Assembly: GCF_000412675.1 (NCBI RefSeq)
Contig: NC_021505.1
Span: 2,040,501 to 2,104,500, forward strand
Reading direction: 5' to 3'
DNA length: 64,000 nt
Source: Pseudomonas putida NBRC 14164
Lineage (GTDB): Bacteria > Pseudomonadota > Gammaproteobacteria > Pseudomonadales > Pseudomonadaceae
The translations under genes were made by a program, and so were the position numbers. Numbering within the stretch: the first letter of the stretch is position 1; each line of letters starts with the position of its first letter. The notes under the pieces were generated by a model. It was not told where the DNA came from and searched no databases. It worked only from the letters and a program-made list of their open reading frames with translations. This document shows, piece after piece, positions 37,647-46,048 of this stretch.

Positions 37647-37937
37647 TCAGGATGCCGGCTGAATCGCCAGCACTACCCCGTTGGTGATCTGCACCAGCAC
37701 GTAGTGGTCACCCATGCGTACCCAATGGCTTTCCTTCTCGGGTGCTGGCAAGCCTTTGGCTTTCCAGTCCTTGATGGCCTCCTCGTCGCGTTTGTACTGG
37801 TCCGGGGCCTTGTCGCCCACTTCAAGCGTGCGATTGTGGGTTTCCGGGGCGGTGATGCTTTCTTCGCTGGAGGGCGCGGCGCTGACTGCCAGAGGCAAGC
37901 AGGGCAGGGCGGCGAGTAGCAGATAGTGAAGCTTCAT
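37647..37937 (-). CDS. RcnB-family periplasmic protein
   Basis: 96 residues with a signal peptide (MKLHYLLLAALPCLPLAVSA) and the RcnB domain (GLPAPEKESHWVRMGDHYVL, ITNGVVLAIQPAS). RcnB in E. coli affects nickel and cobalt homeostasis from the periplasm; most relatives are uncharacterised. AGGAG precedes the chosen ATG. Confidence 0.82.
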   Translation of the reverse strand: MKLHYLLLAALPCLPLAVSAAPSSEESITAPETHNRTLEVGDKAPDQYKRDEEAIKDWKAKGLPAPEKESHWVRMGDHYVLVQITNGVVLAIQPAS

Positions 37938-38053
37938 GTGGTGCTCCTGATGGCGGCATACCTTATCTGCGACAGCGGCATGCGCGTGACAATTCACTCG
38001 CGATGCCCGCCAGTGCTAGAGTCGCATCTTTTTCAATACCCTGAGGATGGAAC

Positions 38054-38404
38054 ATGCGTGCGATTCTGCCGATGGCCGCAGCGCTGATGCTGGTCGGTTG
38101 TGCTTCTGCGACCATGGAGACGGCCCGCGGCGGCAAGCCGACTGCGCAGCTCGATTCGCACAAGGCGCCGGAACTGGTGGCCCAGTGCATCCAGTTCAGC
38201 TGGCAGGAAGAAAAGGTGTTCGGCGACGACGCCAGTGGTTACCTGGAACCCCGCAAGCAGGGCGGGTTCACGGTGTATACCCGTGAGGCCGAGGCGTTTG
38301 TGGATGTTTACCCCCAGGCGGGCGGGGCGCGGGTCGACTACTACGCGCAGAAGAATGACGGCGTGGCGCTGCAGCGCCGGGCAGCGGCGGCTACCTGCCT
38401 GTAA
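38054..38404 (+). CDS. Small lipoprotein of unknown function
   Basis: 116 residues with a lipobox (ALMLVGCAS, Cys16). The mature domain has two cysteines (AQCIQFSW and terminal ATCL) that may bond. GAGG precedes the ATG. Family not recognised. Confidence 0.7.
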   Translation: MRAILPMAAALMLVGCASATMETARGGKPTAQLDSHKAPELVAQCIQFSWQEEKVFGDDASGYLEPRKQGGFTVYTREAEAFVDVYPQAGGARVDYYAQKNDGVALQRRAAAATCL

Positions 38405-38489
38405 GGGCCAGTGCAGCCCGGTTGTTTGCTCGTTGGGTGTTTTTCGACCTTTACAATTTTTAGCAAGGCAGTGGTGTCGTAGATGAGCA

Positions 38490-38515
38490 GGTGACGGCTA
38501 GCATGAGCCGTCACC
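38490..38515 (+). promoter_or_regulatory. 5' leader hairpin before the methyltransferase gene
   Basis: Perfect 10-bp stem GGTGACGGCT/AGCCGTCACC with loop AGCATG, ending 16 bp before the ATG and just upstream of AAGGAAG. No T-run follows, so it is more likely a leader structure than a terminator. Confidence 0.5.
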
Positions 38516-38531
38516 ACTCAAGGAAGACACC

Positions 38532-39353
38532 ATGGACCGCTCACTGCAACTCAACCGCACCAGCTGGGACGAACGCGCCCCGCTGCACGCTGCCTCCAAG
38601 GAATACGAAGTCGATATTCTGGTCCAGCGCCCCGGGCACCTTTCCGAAACCGTCCGCTTCGACCTGCCTTTGCTTGGCGACATCACCGGGCTGAACACCG
38701 TCCACCTGCAGTGCCACATCGGCACCGACACCTTGTCGCTGGCACGCCTTGGCGCCAAGGTCTGCGGCCTGGACTATTCGGCGGCTTCGCTGGTGGAGGC
38801 GCGGGCACTGGCCGAGCGTTGCGCGATGCCCATCGCGTATGTCGAGTCCGACGTCTATGCCGCCGACAAGGTACTGCCGGCAGGCACGTTCGACCTGGTC
38901 TACACCGGTATTGGCGCGCTCTGCTGGTTGCCCCGCATCGAGCCGTGGGCGCGTGCGGTCGCTGCGCTGCTGAAGCCTGGCGGGCGGTTGTTCCTGCGCG
39001 ATGGGCACCCGATGCTGATGGCCATCAACGAAGACCACCAGGACCGCCTGCAGCTCGAATACCCGTACTTCGAGCACGAAGCGCCGACGGTGTGGCACAA
39101 CGACCAGACCTACGTCGAGACCGAACAGCGCCTTGCCCACACCGAAACCCACGAATGGAACCACGGCCTGGGTGAAGTCGTGACTGCCCTGCTGGCGCAC
39201 GGGCTGCAATTGACGGCACTGGTCGAGCACCAGAGCATCCCCTGGGAGGCGCTGCCGGGGCAGATGCTCAAGGGCAGCGATGGTGAGTACCGCTTGCGCG
39301 AGCAGCCTGCACGCTTGCCCCTGAGTTACACCCTGGTGGCGGTCAAAGCCTGA
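38532..39353 (+). CDS. Class I SAM-dependent methyltransferase
   Basis: 273 residues. The SAM-binding motif I is modified (VHLQCHIGTDTLSLARLGAK), followed by VCGLDYSAASL and the post-II region LLKPGGRLFLRDGHPM. It starts MDRSLQLNRTSWDERAPLHA. Substrate unknown. It converges with the SDR gene; stops adjoin at 39353/39354. Confidence 0.85.
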   Translation: MDRSLQLNRTSWDERAPLHAASKEYEVDILVQRPGHLSETVRFDLPLLGDITGLNTVHLQCHIGTDTLSLARLGAKVCGLDYSAASLVEARALAERCAMPIAYVESDVYAADKVLPAGTFDLVYTGIGALCWLPRIEPWARAVAALLKPGGRLFLRDGHPMLMAINEDHQDRLQLEYPYFEHEAPTVWHNDQTYVETEQRLAHTETHEWNHGLGEVVTALLAHGLQLTALVEHQSIPWEALPGQMLKGSDGEYRLREQPARLPLSYTLVAVKA

Positions 39354-40121
39354 TCAGGACAGGTAGCCGCCGTCGACGTTGAGTGCCGTGCCGGTGGTGT
39401 AGCTGGAGGCATCGCTGGCCAGGTACAACACCGCGCCGGCCATTTCCTTGGGGTCGGCCACGCGTTTGAGCGGGATCTGCTGCAGTGCGGCGTTCAGGAT
39501 GGCGTCGTTCTTCACCAGTGCAGAGGCGAACTTGGTGTCGGTCAGGCCCGGCAGCAGGGCGTTGCAGCGAATGCCGAACTGGGCGCACTCTTTGGCGAAG
39601 ACTTTGGTCATGTTGATGACTGCCGCCTTGGTCACCGAATAGATACCCTGGAAATGGCCGGGGGACACGCCGTTGATGGACGCCACGTTGATGATGCTGC
39701 CGCCGCCATGCTCGCGCATCAGCTTGCCGGCTTCCACCGACATGAAGAAGTAACCGCGAATATTCACGTCCACCGTCTTCTGGAACGCATTCAGGTCGGT
39801 GTCCAGCACGTTGCAGAACTGCGGGTTGGTGGCGGCGTTGTTGACCAGGATGTCCAGGCGCCCGAACTGTTCGCGGATGCCGGCGAACACCTGCCGGATC
39901 TGTTCCATCTCACCGATGTGGCAGGCCACCGCCGTCGCCTTGCCACCCGCCGCGATGATTGCCTCGGCCACCTGTTGGCAACCGTCTAGCTTGCGACTGG
40001 AAACGATTACATGGGCACCTTGCTGAGCCAGCAGGTGGGCGATGGCTTCGCCGATGCCGCGGCTGGCGCCGGAAACGAAGGCAATCTTGCCGTCGAGGTC
40101 GAACAGGTGGGTCTTGGACAT
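39354..40121 (-). CDS. Short-chain dehydrogenase/reductase
   Basis: A 255-residue classical SDR: NAD(P) motif VSGASRGIGEAIAHLL, NNAA, catalytic Ser (NVASINGVSP) and YSVTK. The terminus GTALNVDGGYLS is typical. It lies 35 bp downstream of an APH-type gene on the same strand, an arrangement seen with acyl-CoA metabolism; a 3-hydroxyacyl or related alcohol substrate is likely. Confidence 0.87.
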   Translation of the reverse strand: MSKTHLFDLDGKIAFVSGASRGIGEAIAHLLAQQGAHVIVSSRKLDGCQQVAEAIIAAGGKATAVACHIGEMEQIRQVFAGIREQFGRLDILVNNAATNPQFCNVLDTDLNAFQKTVDVNIRGYFFMSVEAGKLMREHGGGSIINVASINGVSPGHFQGIYSVTKAAVINMTKVFAKECAQFGIRCNALLPGLTDTKFASALVKNDAILNAALQQIPLKRVADPKEMAGAVLYLASDASSYTTGTALNVDGGYLS

Positions 40122-40156
40122 GCTGTTTTCCTTGTTATCCGTCGTCGTGGCGTTGT

Positions 40157-41224
40157 TCAGAGGCTGGACTTCGCGATGACCTGCAAGCTCATCTGCTCCA
40201 GCAAGCGGTTCATGTGAATGAACTGGGCGAAACGCTTGTCCTGGGTCTGGCCGTGGAAGTAGCGGTAGTAGATCTGCTGGACGATGCCGGCCAGGCGGAA
40301 CAGGCCATAGCAATAGTAGTAATCGAAGTTGTCCAGCGGGATGCCCGCGCGCTCGGCGTAGTAATCCACGAACTGGCGGCGGGTGAGCATGCCTGGGGCG
40401 TTGCTCGGCTGACGGCGCATCAGTTGCACCGGCGCCGGGTCGTCGGCCTCGATCCAGTAGGCCAGGCTGTTGCCCAGGTCCATCAGCGGGTCGCCCAGGG
40501 TGGCCATTTCCCAGTCCAGCACACCGATGATGCGCATGGGGTTGTCGGCGTCGAGGATCACGTTGTCGAAGCGGTAATCGTTGTGCACGATGGCGGGTTT
40601 CGGATGGTCGGCGGGCATTTTATCGTGCAGCCAGGCGGTCACCTTTTCCCAGCGCGGGGCATCCGGGGTCAGGGCTTTTTCGTAGCGGCTGGTCCAGCCC
40701 TCGATCTGGCGCTGCACGTAGCCTTCCGGCTTGCCCAGGTCGGCCAGGCCGCAGGCGTTGTAGTCCACCTGGTGCAACTCTACCAGGCGGTCGATAAAGC
40801 TTTTGCACAGGGCCTCGGTGCGGCTGGCGTCCAGTTTCAGCTCGGGGGGGATGTCCGAGCGCAGGATGATGCCCTTGACCCGTTCCATGACATAGAACTC
40901 GCCGCCGATCAGGCTGCTGTCGGTGCAGTGCACATACGCCTTGGGGCAGAAGGGGAAACCACTGTTCAACTGATTGAGGATGCGGAACTCGCGGCCCATG
41001 TCGTGGGCCGACTTGGCCTTTTGCCCGAAGGGCGGGCGGCGCAGCACAAAGTCCCGGCCCGGGTAGCTGACCAGGTAGGTGAGGTTGGAGGCCCCCCCGG
41101 GAAACTGGCTTATGCTCGGCAGGCCGTCCAGGCCGGGGATGTTGGCCTTGAGGTAAGGGTCGATGACGGCCGCGTCGAGTTCTTCGCCGGGGCGTACCTG
41201 GGTGGACTGGTCGGTGAGCGTCAT
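40157..41224 (-). CDS. APH/ACAD10-like phosphotransferase-family protein
   Basis: 355 residues with a kinase-like fold: IVHNDYRFDNVILD holds the Brenner HxDxxxxN motif and VLDWEMATLGDP the metal-binding aspartate. These ACAD10-N/APH proteins in Pseudomonas accompany acyl-CoA dehydrogenases and SDRs and may phosphorylate hydroxyacyl groups. It is upstream of the SDR in one transcription unit. Confidence 0.82.
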   Translation of the reverse strand: MTLTDQSTQVRPGEELDAAVIDPYLKANIPGLDGLPSISQFPGGASNLTYLVSYPGRDFVLRRPPFGQKAKSAHDMGREFRILNQLNSGFPFCPKAYVHCTDSSLIGGEFYVMERVKGIILRSDIPPELKLDASRTEALCKSFIDRLVELHQVDYNACGLADLGKPEGYVQRQIEGWTSRYEKALTPDAPRWEKVTAWLHDKMPADHPKPAIVHNDYRFDNVILDADNPMRIIGVLDWEMATLGDPLMDLGNSLAYWIEADDPAPVQLMRRQPSNAPGMLTRRQFVDYYAERAGIPLDNFDYYYCYGLFRLAGIVQQIYYRYFHGQTQDKRFAQFIHMNRLLEQMSLQVIAKSSL

Positions 41225-41347
41225 GCGTTTTCCTTATTCTCGATCGCAAGGACTATTGGCTAATCTAATGGCCTGGCGGCGCTGGAACAAGCGTGCCAAG
41301 TGCCATATAGGCGAGGGTGTTGCAGGTCGATCACTGCACCGAATGCA

Positions 41348-41388
41348 GGGCAAAAAAAAACCGAAGCCGCCACGGCTTCGGTTTTTCG
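41348..41388 (-). terminator. Rho-independent terminator after the SCP2 gene
   Basis: AACCGAAGCC/GGCTTCGGTT stem flanked by A9 on the left and T5 on the right, so it reads as a strong terminator on the minus strand for the SCP2 gene and may also work in reverse. Confidence 0.85.
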
Positions 41389-41409
41389 ATCATCCGGTTT
41401 ACCCAGCCC

Positions 41410-41727
41410 TCAGGACGGGAACAGCTCGCTGAGTTTCATCGACAGCATCATGTCGCCTTCAACGCGCAGCTTGCCGCCCATGAAGGCCTGCATGCCGTCG
41501 GTTTCACCACTGACGATGCCCTTCAGGGTTTCGCTGTCCATCACCAGGGTGCAGTTGGCGTCCGGGTTTTCGCCTTCCTGCAGGTCGCAGGTGCCGTCTT
41601 TGACGATCAGCGCGTATTGCTTGCCTTCGTCGGTGATGTTGAAGCCGAACACCAGGTCCAGGCCGGCGGCAGCGGATGGGTTGAACTTCTCTTGCATCTT
41701 TTTGACGGCATCAGCTACGGAGGTCAT
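41410..41727 (-). CDS. SCP2 sterol-binding domain protein
   Basis: A 105-residue single-domain SCP2 protein (FGFNITDEGKQYALIVKDGT, ending GKLRVEGDMMLSMKLSELFP). SCP2 domains bind lipids or acyl-CoA in a tunnel. Its position near the APH/SDR pair, upstream of them on the same strand but separated by a terminator, suggests related lipid metabolism. Confidence 0.88.
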   Translation of the reverse strand: MTSVADAVKKMQEKFNPSAAAGLDLVFGFNITDEGKQYALIVKDGTCDLQEGENPDANCTLVMDSETLKGIVSGETDGMQAFMGGKLRVEGDMMLSMKLSELFPS

Positions 41728-41783
41728 GGCGCATTCCTTATAGAGTTATTTACACGTCCCCGCAGGGACACAACAAACCGGGC

Positions 41784-42494
41784 TCATCGATAGGTGACAA
41801 GCTCCGGTACCCTCAACAGCTGCACATGGGCCTGGCTGTTGAAGGAGGCCAGTGCCACGTCGCGGCCGCGGAACTTCAGCTGGCTGAGCGACGTGTTGAT
41901 GATCTGCCAGTTCAGCGCGAACGCCTGGCTGGGGGTAATACGGGTAACCAGGTGGAGCAGGGCGGCGATGGTGCCGCCCGATGTGAAGATGGCGACATTG
42001 TCGCCGCTGCCGGCGGCATCCAGCACGCGCTGCAGGCCACCTTGTACACGGTGGGTGAACGCCTGCCAGCTTTCCAGGCCATCGTCGGCGTGTTCGCCCG
42101 CGTGCCAGCGCTGCACCATCAAGGCGAACAGGCGCTGGAACTCGCTGCGGTGCTGCGCAGCGTTGCGCAGGATGTGCAGGGCATCGGGTTCTTCTGGCAG
42201 CAGCCCGGGCAACAGGGCGCGGATGACGCCATCGGCATCGAACTCATTGAACGCGGCGTCGGTCTCAACAGCCGGCACCGGGCAGCCGCTGGCATGCAAG
42301 GCCTCCAGGGCCAGGCGTGCGGTATCCTGCTGGCGGCGCAGGTTGCCTGCCACGCAGCGGTCCAGCCGAATACCCAGTTGGGCCAGGTGCTCACCCAAGG
42401 CCTGGCTTTGGCGCACGCCCACGGGCGAGAGGACGTCGTAGTCATCGGCACCGAAGGAGGCTTGGCCATGTCGGATCAGGTAGAGGTTGCCCAC
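41784..42494 (-). CDS. Histidine phosphatase (phosphoglycerate mutase) family protein
   Basis: 236 residues. Phosphate-accepting LIRHGQASFGADDYD near the N terminus and a second histidine-bearing block (NVAIFTSGGTIAALL) place it in the phosphoglycerate-mutase superfamily; the late site reads TSGG where many members have xHGG. The GTG at 42494 is chosen because a good promoter overlaps the longer open frame upstream, which would otherwise be the N terminus. Substrate unknown. Confidence 0.8.
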   Translation of the reverse strand: MGNLYLIRHGQASFGADDYDVLSPVGVRQSQALGEHLAQLGIRLDRCVAGNLRRQQDTARLALEALHASGCPVPAVETDAAFNEFDADGVIRALLPGLLPEEPDALHILRNAAQHRSEFQRLFALMVQRWHAGEHADDGLESWQAFTHRVQGGLQRVLDAAGSGDNVAIFTSGGTIAALLHLVTRITPSQAFALNWQIINTSLSQLKFRGRDVALASFNSQAHVQLLRVPELVTYR

Positions 42495-42526
42495 GAAAGG
42501 TTCCGGCCTGTTTGGAGGTTGCTGCG

Positions 42527-42555
42527 AGGTTAGGATGCAGCACACGGGCTGTCAA
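42527..42555 (-). promoter_or_regulatory. Sigma70 promoter of the histidine phosphatase gene
   Basis: On the minus strand TTGACA (42550-42555) and TAACCT (42527-42532) with a 17-bp spacer. It fixes the downstream GTG start. Confidence 0.62.
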
Positions 42556-42692
42556 CGAAAAAACATACAAGCGTTTGAAAAGGTTGTTTGAAAGGTGTTG
42601 CCAGCGTTTACACCGGCTGGCAGCACCTCAGGTGCAGCGGTATGCTTGCAACAGTTACGCGCCGCTTTGGCGCAGGTATTTAAGGAGTCAAC

Positions 42693-43712
42693 GTGGAGTT
42701 TCTTGCCGAGTACGCAAGCTTTCTCGCCAAAACCGCCACCCTGGTCATCGCCATCCTCGTGGTGCTGTCGGCCATCGCCGGGTTGCGCAGCAAAGGGCGG
42801 CGCAAGCCGGGTGGGCAGCTGCAGGTCACCCGCCTGAACGAATTCTACAAGGACCTGCGCGAGCGCCTGGAGTCCGGCCTGCTCGACAAGGCCCAGCTCA
42901 AGGCGTTGCGCAAGCAGCAGGCCAAGGCGGAAAAACAGCAGAAGAAAGGCAAGGCCGAGGAAAAGGGCCGGGTCTTCGTGCTGGACTTCGATGGCGACAT
43001 CAAAGCCTCTGCCACCGAAAGCCTGCGCAACGAAATCACCGCGCTGCTGACCCTCGCCACCCCGCGTGACGAAGTGGTGCTGCGCCTCGAAAGCGGTGGT
43101 GGCCTGGTGCACAGCTACGGCCTGGCTGCATCGCAACTGGCGCGCATTCGCCAGGCGGGCATCCCGCTGACCGTGTGCATCGACAAGGTGGCCGCCAGCG
43201 GTGGTTACATGATGGCCTGCATCGGCGAGAAAATCGTCAGTGCGCCGTTCGCCGTGCTGGGTTCGATCGGGGTGGTGGCGCAGTTGCCCAACATCAACCG
43301 CCTGCTGAAGAAGCACGACATCGACTTCGAAGTGCTGACAGCCGGTGAGTACAAGCGCACCCTGACCGTATTTGGCGAAAACACCGACAAAGGCCGGGAG
43401 AAGTTCCAGGAAGACCTGGACATCACCCACCAGCTGTTCAAGGATTTTGTCGCCCGCTATCGCCCGCAACTGCATATTGATGAAGTGGCCACAGGCGAAG
43501 TCTGGCTCGGCGTTGCCGCACTCAACCGCCAGTTGGTGGACGAACTGCAAACCAGCGACGAGTACCTCAGCGCCCGCGCGCGCAACGCCAACCTGTTTCA
43601 CCTGCACTATGCCGAACGCAAGAGCCTTCAAGAGCGAATCGGCATGGCTGCCAGCGGCACGGTGGAGAACACCGTGGTGGGCTTATGGAGTAAACTCAGC
43701 CGGCTGCGCTAA
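42693..43712 (+). CDS. sohB: Inner-membrane S49 peptidase SohB
   Basis: A 339-residue signal-peptide-peptidase-like protease. One N-terminal membrane anchor (residues 10-30), a Lys-rich linker, then the S49 core with catalytic Ser169 (KVAASGGYMMA) and Lys221 (TAGEYKRTLT). GTG start preceded by AAGGAG. SohB can partly replace DegP when overproduced in E. coli. Confidence 0.93.
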   Translation: MEFLAEYASFLAKTATLVIAILVVLSAIAGLRSKGRRKPGGQLQVTRLNEFYKDLRERLESGLLDKAQLKALRKQQAKAEKQQKKGKAEEKGRVFVLDFDGDIKASATESLRNEITALLTLATPRDEVVLRLESGGGLVHSYGLAASQLARIRQAGIPLTVCIDKVAASGGYMMACIGEKIVSAPFAVLGSIGVVAQLPNINRLLKKHDIDFEVLTAGEYKRTLTVFGENTDKGREKFQEDLDITHQLFKDFVARYRPQLHIDEVATGEVWLGVAALNRQLVDELQTSDEYLSARARNANLFHLHYAERKSLQERIGMAASGTVENTVVGLWSKLSRLR

Positions 43713-43750
43713 CACCTTGAACCCGTTGAAATTTTTTTTTGTTCAGGGGG

Positions 43751-43779
43751 TTGCAAGGTGAAAGGAATGAAGACATAAT
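43751..43779 (+). promoter_or_regulatory. Sigma70 promoter of tRNA-Cys
   Basis: TTGCAA and CATAAT with a 17-bp spacer, about 85 bp before the tRNA, allowing a leader. Confidence 0.55.
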
Positions 43780-43866
43780 GGCGCCCATCGAAACGCAGCA
43801 AACTTTAAAAAAGGTTCAGCGTTTCAAGGAGATAGCAAAGCGCAAGCAGCTAGATCCGACCTTTGA

Positions 43867-43940
43867 GGCCGAGTAGCAAAGTGGTTATGCTCCGGATTGC
43901 AAATCCGTCTACGCCGGTTCGATTCCGACCTCGGCCTCCA
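43867..43940 (+). tRNA. tRNA-Cys(GCA)
   Basis: 74 nt: acceptor GGCCGAG/CTCGGCC, discriminator T and encoded CCA; anticodon loop ATTGCAAAT gives GCA; T-loop GTTCGATTC. The 3' half lies inside the left att repeat of the integrative element, so the element's copy keeps the tRNA intact. Confidence 0.97.
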
Positions 43941-43961
43941 CCATTCGAAAGCCCCGCAGAT
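43913..43961. repeat. Left attachment repeat (att core)
   Basis: A 49-bp sequence covering the tRNA-Cys T-arm, acceptor 3' strand, CCA and the left arm of the following terminator. It is repeated at 57735-57783 with one mismatch (G at 43934, A at 57756). Confidence 0.92.
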
Positions 43962-43981
43962 TAACGTCTGCGGGGCTTTTA
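43948..43981 (+). terminator. Terminator of tRNA-Cys
   Basis: AGCCCCGCAGA/TCTGCGGGGCT stem with a TTAACG loop and a T-run. The right end of the element has its own copy with a different loop (GAAAA region). Confidence 0.85.
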
Positions 43982-44040
43982 TTTCCGCGCCAGAAAATAC
44001 CGAAGTCCCAAAACTAATTGAGACCAGTCCCAAAACTTCC

Positions 44041-45090
44041 TCATTTGGAAGGCTTGGCGATAGCCCCGACGCGCCGATAAACGCGCTCGGTAATTCCCTC
44101 TCTCGAGTGGCCCAACAGCACGCTTGCATCGCTCAGGTCGTTGATCTCCGAGGCCGCCTTCGGTCGGATGTCGCGGAACTGGAACTGGGCGATTCGGTTG
44201 GCGAGGTCCGGCTTCTTCTCGACCTCGGCTTTCACCCTTGCGTCCTCGCGGGCGTCTGCCCACCGGTTGCGCAACATTGGCCAACTCATGCGCTTTCCGT
44301 GCTCGTTGACGATGAAGAACGGCGACAAGTGTTCGCTGGTCCTGTGCATGATTCGCTCGAGCAGCAGGCCCAGGCTGTTCTTCACTCTATCCACTTCCAG
44401 GACGATCCTCAATCGCTTGCCGGTCTTGCCCTGGCTGACCAGAAGGTAGATTCCCTCCATATCGTCCTTACGCATGGACAGTACGTCCGATGGCCGCTGA
44501 CCAGTCAGGTAGGCCAAGTCCATCGCATCCTTCAGCTCCGGTGTAGCCTCCTCGTACACGGCCTGCCACACTGTTTCGTTGGCGTAGAAGTCGCGCGGTT
44601 TCTCCTTGTTCTTCCTTACGCCCAGGCACGGGTTGTCCCGGGTGGTAAGCCCCCATTCCCTCACCGTGTTGAATACGTGGGAGAGCAGGGCGATTTCCCT
44701 GTTTGCCCTGGTCTTCGCCGACCGCGAGTCGCGGTACTGCGCGATCATGGCCGGAGTGATGGCGTCGATCGGCGCCGAGTCGAACACATTGCGCAGCTGC
44801 TTGAGCTCGTAGATGTTGTCCTTCTGGGTCCTGACGGCCTTGCCTGGGATGATCTTGAGCAGGTACTCGTCGAAGATCCCCTTCATCGTGGTCAGTTCTT
44901 TCGGCACAGACTTGGCCTCCAGCTCCGCCCACTTCAGCTTGGCCTTCATCAAGTCATTGCCGAGGAAGATGTCCTTGCCCGACTTGTCTCTGTAGTACAG
45001 GGCCTCCCACACCTTGCCATTGGCTTTTTGTCTCTTGCGGCGATACATACCTGGTGGCAGGTCGCGATTCTCGGTCTTCCTTGGGCGCAT
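44041..45090 (-). CDS. int: Phage tyrosine integrase
   Basis: A 349-residue tyrosine recombinase facing the tRNA-Cys att site. Catalytic residues: Arg199 (TGQRPSDVL), Lys222 (SQGKTGKR), the box-II segment FRDIRPKAAS with Arg306 in place of the usual His and Arg309, His328 (LLGHSREG) and Tyr338 (ERVYRR). The N-terminal part has the Arm-type and SAM-like core-binding domains. The Arg306 substitution occurs in some phage integrases and need not inactivate it. The ATG lies just past the DUF4224 stop. Confidence 0.92.
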   Translation of the reverse strand: MRPRKTENRDLPPGMYRRKRQKANGKVWEALYYRDKSGKDIFLGNDLMKAKLKWAELEAKSVPKELTTMKGIFDEYLLKIIPGKAVRTQKDNIYELKQLRNVFDSAPIDAITPAMIAQYRDSRSAKTRANREIALLSHVFNTVREWGLTTRDNPCLGVRKNKEKPRDFYANETVWQAVYEEATPELKDAMDLAYLTGQRPSDVLSMRKDDMEGIYLLVSQGKTGKRLRIVLEVDRVKNSLGLLLERIMHRTSEHLSPFFIVNEHGKRMSWPMLRNRWADAREDARVKAEVEKKPDLANRIAQFQFRDIRPKAASEINDLSDASVLLGHSREGITERVYRRVGAIAKPSK

Positions 45091-45091
45091 T

Positions 45092-45337
45092 TCACTTCAC
45101 TCGGGAAAAATCAGGGGTCCAGGCGGGTGCTGGTGGAGGGGCTGCTACGACCGGCACGGTGTCGATCACCACGCCGCTGAGCTTCTGGCGGGCGTACTGG
45201 CGGCCAACCAGTGGCCTGCCGCCGCGGCTCTCTACGAAGTGCCAGCCTTTTTCTGTGAGCCAACGGCGCTGCCACGCCCGGGGTTTGTAGCCGGTGATCG
45301 CCACCAGCTCTTCGTCCGAAAGGATCTCGGTTTCCAT
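45092..45337 (-). CDS. DUF4224 domain protein next to integrase
   Basis: 81 residues. The start ILSDEELVAITGYKPRAWQR is the DUF4224 signature, a short helix-turn-helix-like domain common directly upstream of phage integrases; a role as excisionase or integrase regulator is likely but unproven. The C-terminal part is proline-rich (VVAAPPPAPAWTPD). Confidence 0.8.
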   Translation of the reverse strand: METEILSDEELVAITGYKPRAWQRRWLTEKGWHFVESRGGRPLVGRQYARQKLSGVVIDTVPVVAAPPPAPAWTPDFSRVK

Positions 45338-45376
45338 GGGATGGTCTCCACGCCGCCAGTGGCGGCAGGTTGGTGG

Positions 45377-45928
45377 TCAGGTCAGAAGCACGTCGCGCAC
45401 GACTTCCCAGAGCCGGGCAGCTGGCCACTGGAAGCGGTCGAAGTCGGTGTCTGGCTGGATGCCGTAGCGGCAGGTTGAGTGGGCGCCGGCCGGGTACTCG
45501 CCGCGCTTCTGCATGATGGTGGCCACGCGGCCGTCACCGCCTGGCTCGGTCCGGTGATACTCGTAGGCCCTTGTGGTGTACACATCGCCGGCTGCAATCG
45601 TGCAGGTGGAGTGCTGAACCATGTTGGCCCTACCATCTGGCGTCCATGGTCTTCCGCCGCCAGCCTGCCGCGGCCCTTCATGCAGATAGAGAACGAATTC
45701 GCCTTCATCCAGCCGGCGCATGTCGTAACAGTGGTTGATCTGCTTACCGACCAGTACCCGCGACACGAAGTTGAAGCGGTGGTCGTGGATTGCCGAGTGC
45801 TCGAAGCAGTTGCGGCGCGGTAGTTCTGGGTGCCACACGTGCAGGCGCTGATCGCCCTGCAGCTGGACTTGGACGAAGCCCGGGCCGTGGAGCGTGATTT
45901 TGTCCGTCATCACGTCGTCGATGATCAT
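45377..45928 (-). CDS. Phage-associated protein with cupin-like histidine motifs
   Basis: 183 residues, no family recognised with certainty. The segment SAIHDHRFNFVSRVLVGK followed by TRAYEYHRTEP resembles the two metal-binding motifs of a cupin or cysteine-dioxygenase-like fold; His pairs, an Arg and a conserved Glu are visible. Upstream of DUF4224 on the same strand. AGGAG precedes the ATG at slightly long spacing. Confidence 0.6.
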   Translation of the reverse strand: MIIDDVMTDKITLHGPGFVQVQLQGDQRLHVWHPELPRRNCFEHSAIHDHRFNFVSRVLVGKQINHCYDMRRLDEGEFVLYLHEGPRQAGGGRPWTPDGRANMVQHSTCTIAAGDVYTTRAYEYHRTEPGGDGRVATIMQKRGEYPAGAHSTCRYGIQPDTDFDRFQWPAARLWEVVRDVLLT

Positions 45929-46016
45929 GGCAATAGATCTCCTCGCCCGCGCGGTACCCGGCGGGTTTGATTAGTAATGGAGGGGTTGAACGGCAGGATT
46001 GAAATGCATAGGATCG

Positions 46017-46047
46017 GGCCCTTCACCACACCTAAAGGAGAAGGGCC
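46017..46047 (+). promoter_or_regulatory. Hairpin enclosing a ribosome-binding site
   Basis: GGCCCTTC (46017-46024) pairs perfectly with GAAGGGCC (46040-46047). The AAAGGAG ribosome site lies in the loop and first stem base, directly before the GTG at 46049. It could modulate translation of the small gene. Confidence 0.5.
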
Positions 46048-46048
46048 A

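Noticed and set aside
39959..41263. Plus-strand frame of 434 codons opposite the APH-type gene
   Set aside because: Antisense shadow; the APH gene shows a Brenner motif and a coherent fold.
43897..45180. Plus-strand frame across tRNA-Cys and antisense to the integrase
   Set aside because: It begins within the tRNA and runs opposite a tyrosine recombinase with identifiable catalytic residues.
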